Positions 13,714-14,505 of a stretch of 14,505 bases of DNA are shown one piece after another. Made by a program: the position numbers and the translations under genes. The notes beneath the pieces are model-generated. The model searched no databases. It saw nothing but the letters and a program-made list of their open reading frames with translations, and was not told the origin of the DNA. Origin of the DNA: CAKOSP01 sp964404455 (GTDB taxonomy: Bacteria > Bacillota_I > Bacilli_A > RF39 > UBA660); assembly GCA_964404455.1 (NCBI GenBank), contig CAYOJY010000018.1:1-14505 (forward strand), given 5' to 3'. Position 1 is the stretch's first letter, and each line of letters opens with the position of its first letter.

Positions 13714-14362
13714 TAAATGTAATGTAAGAGTTAACATAAATTCCTTAAATTGTCCTTTATGTAAAAATATTTTAATTGATAATGAAATTAATGATAATAT
13801 TTTCCCCACAATAGCAAATAATTATCAAAAGCATAATCTATTATTTAAAATATTAGGGCTTATTTCTATTTGTGGAATTTTAATTTGTCTTTTTATTAAT
13901 TATTTAATTAATAAAGAAATTAGTTGGTCAGGTTTTGTAATTGCCGGGATTGCTTGTTTTTGGTTAACTTTAAAATTAGCAATTTTTAAAGGTAATAATT
14001 TTATGAGTATTTTATTTAAAGAATTTAATTTAATTATATTAATTACTTTTTTATGGGATTACTTTACAGACTTTCATAAATGGTCAATTAATTATGTTAT
14101 TCCATTTATGGCAATTATTTATATTTTCTTTATTTTTATTATGCAGATATTTTATCGTAAAAAAATTAAAGAATATATTGTTTTAGTTTATTTAAATTGT
14201 TTAGTCGGTTTATTACCAGGATTTTTATTATTATTTGATATTATTACTGTTAAATGGCCATCAGTTATAGCCGTTAATATTAGTATTATTATTTTAGTGT
14301 TTTTGGCAATATTTAATAATAAACACTTAAGAAGAGAATTAGCGCGAAAGTTTCATTTTTAA
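13700..14362 (+). CDS. Zinc-ribbon multi-pass membrane protein (DUF6320-like)
   Basis: The 220-aa protein starts with a zinc ribbon, C-N-K-C at 4-7 and C-P-L-C at 18-21. About six hydrophobic helices follow (near 49-70, 78-96, 108-123, 133-151, 160-180, 187-204) and a basic tail (R-R-E-L-A-R-K). This arrangement and its place after a condensation-fold gene match DUF6320, whose function is unknown. The ATG at 13700 is preferred because AGGTGA at 13689-13694 is well spaced, over GTG 13691 and ATG 13694, which lie within or beside that site. Translation is probably coupled to the preceding gene, which it overlaps. The ribbon would be cytoplasmic if the first helix runs outward. Confidence 0.75.
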   Translation: MKKCNKCNVRVNINSLNCPLCKNILIDNEINDNIFPTIANNYQKHNLLFKILGLISICGILICLFINYLINKEISWSGFVIAGIACFWLTLKLAIFKGNNFMSILFKEFNLIILITFLWDYFTDFHKWSINYVIPFMAIIYIFFIFIMQIFYRKKIKEYIVLVYLNCLVGLLPGFLLLFDIITVKWPSVIAVNISIIILVFLAIFNNKHLRRELARKFHF

Positions 14363-14366
14363 AAAA

Positions 14367-14383
14367 TAATGTAATTTACATTA
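14367..14383. repeat. 17-nt palindrome after the last gene
   Basis: TAATGTAA at 14367-14374 and TTACATTA at 14376-14383 are perfect complements around one base. Six A at 14361-14366 precede it, so on the - strand it reads as a small hairpin followed by six T. It could be a weak bidirectional terminator or a repressor site. The stem is nearly all A-T. Confidence 0.45.
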
Positions 14384-14475
14384 AGTATTTTATTAAATTG
14401 CGTTTTTTTAATTATTTTTTTAGACTGAAATTTATTTTAGCAAATTACCGTATCTGTAAACTTTAATAAAATTAT

Positions 14476-14504
14476 TTGTCAAAACCAATTTAATATAGTA
14501 AAAT
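14476..14504 (+). promoter_or_regulatory. Promoter-like sequence reading out of the window
   Basis: TTGTCA at 14476-14481 and TAAAAT at 14499-14504 are 17 nt apart. It sits at the window edge after about 110 bases of non-coding sequence, as expected for a promoter of a downstream + strand gene that is not visible here. In such AT-rich DNA chance matches are common. Confidence 0.45.
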
Positions 14505-14505
14505 A

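Noticed and set aside
1..14505. Mycoplasma genetic code, CRISPR arrays, tRNA or rRNA genes, transposases or integrases
   Set aside because: TGA ends several genes and Trp is TGG; no regularly spaced repeats, RNA gene signatures or recombinase motifs were seen.

Overview
The window is about 25-30% G+C DNA from a low-GC Gram-positive lineage, most likely an uncultured gut Bacilli/Mycoplasmatota-like or related Firmicutes genome. The reasons are the extreme A+T content, the block rimM-trmD-rplS-rbgA-rnhB followed by topA (recalling Bacillus order), strong AGGAGG-type ribosome sites, and a lipoteichoic-acid-synthase-like enzyme. TGA is used as a stop (end of the TrmH-family gene, rimM, trmD, rnhB), so this is the standard bacterial code, not the Mycoplasma code. 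All recognised genes are on the + strand.

Layout. (1) 1-234: the C-terminal end of a surface or pilin-like protein whose start lies outside the window. Its DNA is unlike the rest: about 51% G+C and only 10% adenine over 51-170, a 13-nt all-G/C run, and a perfect 36-bp palindrome at its upstream edge. This resembles the variable region of a diversity-generating retroelement (DGR) target, but no reverse transcriptase or template repeat is in the window. (2) 301-3714: a tightly packed operon of mscL, a YgjP-like metallopeptidase, a SpoU/TrmH RNA methyltransferase, rimM, trmD, an unknown 133-aa protein and a 56-aa single-pass membrane protein. (3) 3723-4691: a consensus promoter and structured leader drive rplS (L19). 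A terminator-like hairpin overlaps the end of rplS, and lepB (signal peptidase I) follows.

(4) 4692-6860: an accessory island between lepB and rbgA. It holds an intact DUF488 gene and an intact class A beta-lactamase-like serine hydrolase. It also holds gene debris: a 14-codon start-only remnant, the N-terminus of a metallo-beta-lactamase-fold gene and a C-terminal piece resembling adenylosuccinate synthetase. (5) 6873-14362: a long co-directional run of rbgA (ribosome-assembly GTPase), rnhB, an LtaS-like membrane sulfatase-fold enzyme, topA, a condensation/acyltransferase-fold protein and a zinc-ribbon membrane protein (DUF6320-like). (6) 14363-14505: non-coding, with a 17-nt palindrome and a promoter-like sequence reading out of the window.

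Together, the core genes serve ribosome maturation (rimM, trmD, rplS, rbgA), nucleic-acid maintenance (rnhB, topA) and the envelope (mscL, lepB, LtaS-like). The variable or poorly known content sits at the left edge, in the 4.7-6.9 kb island and in the last two genes.
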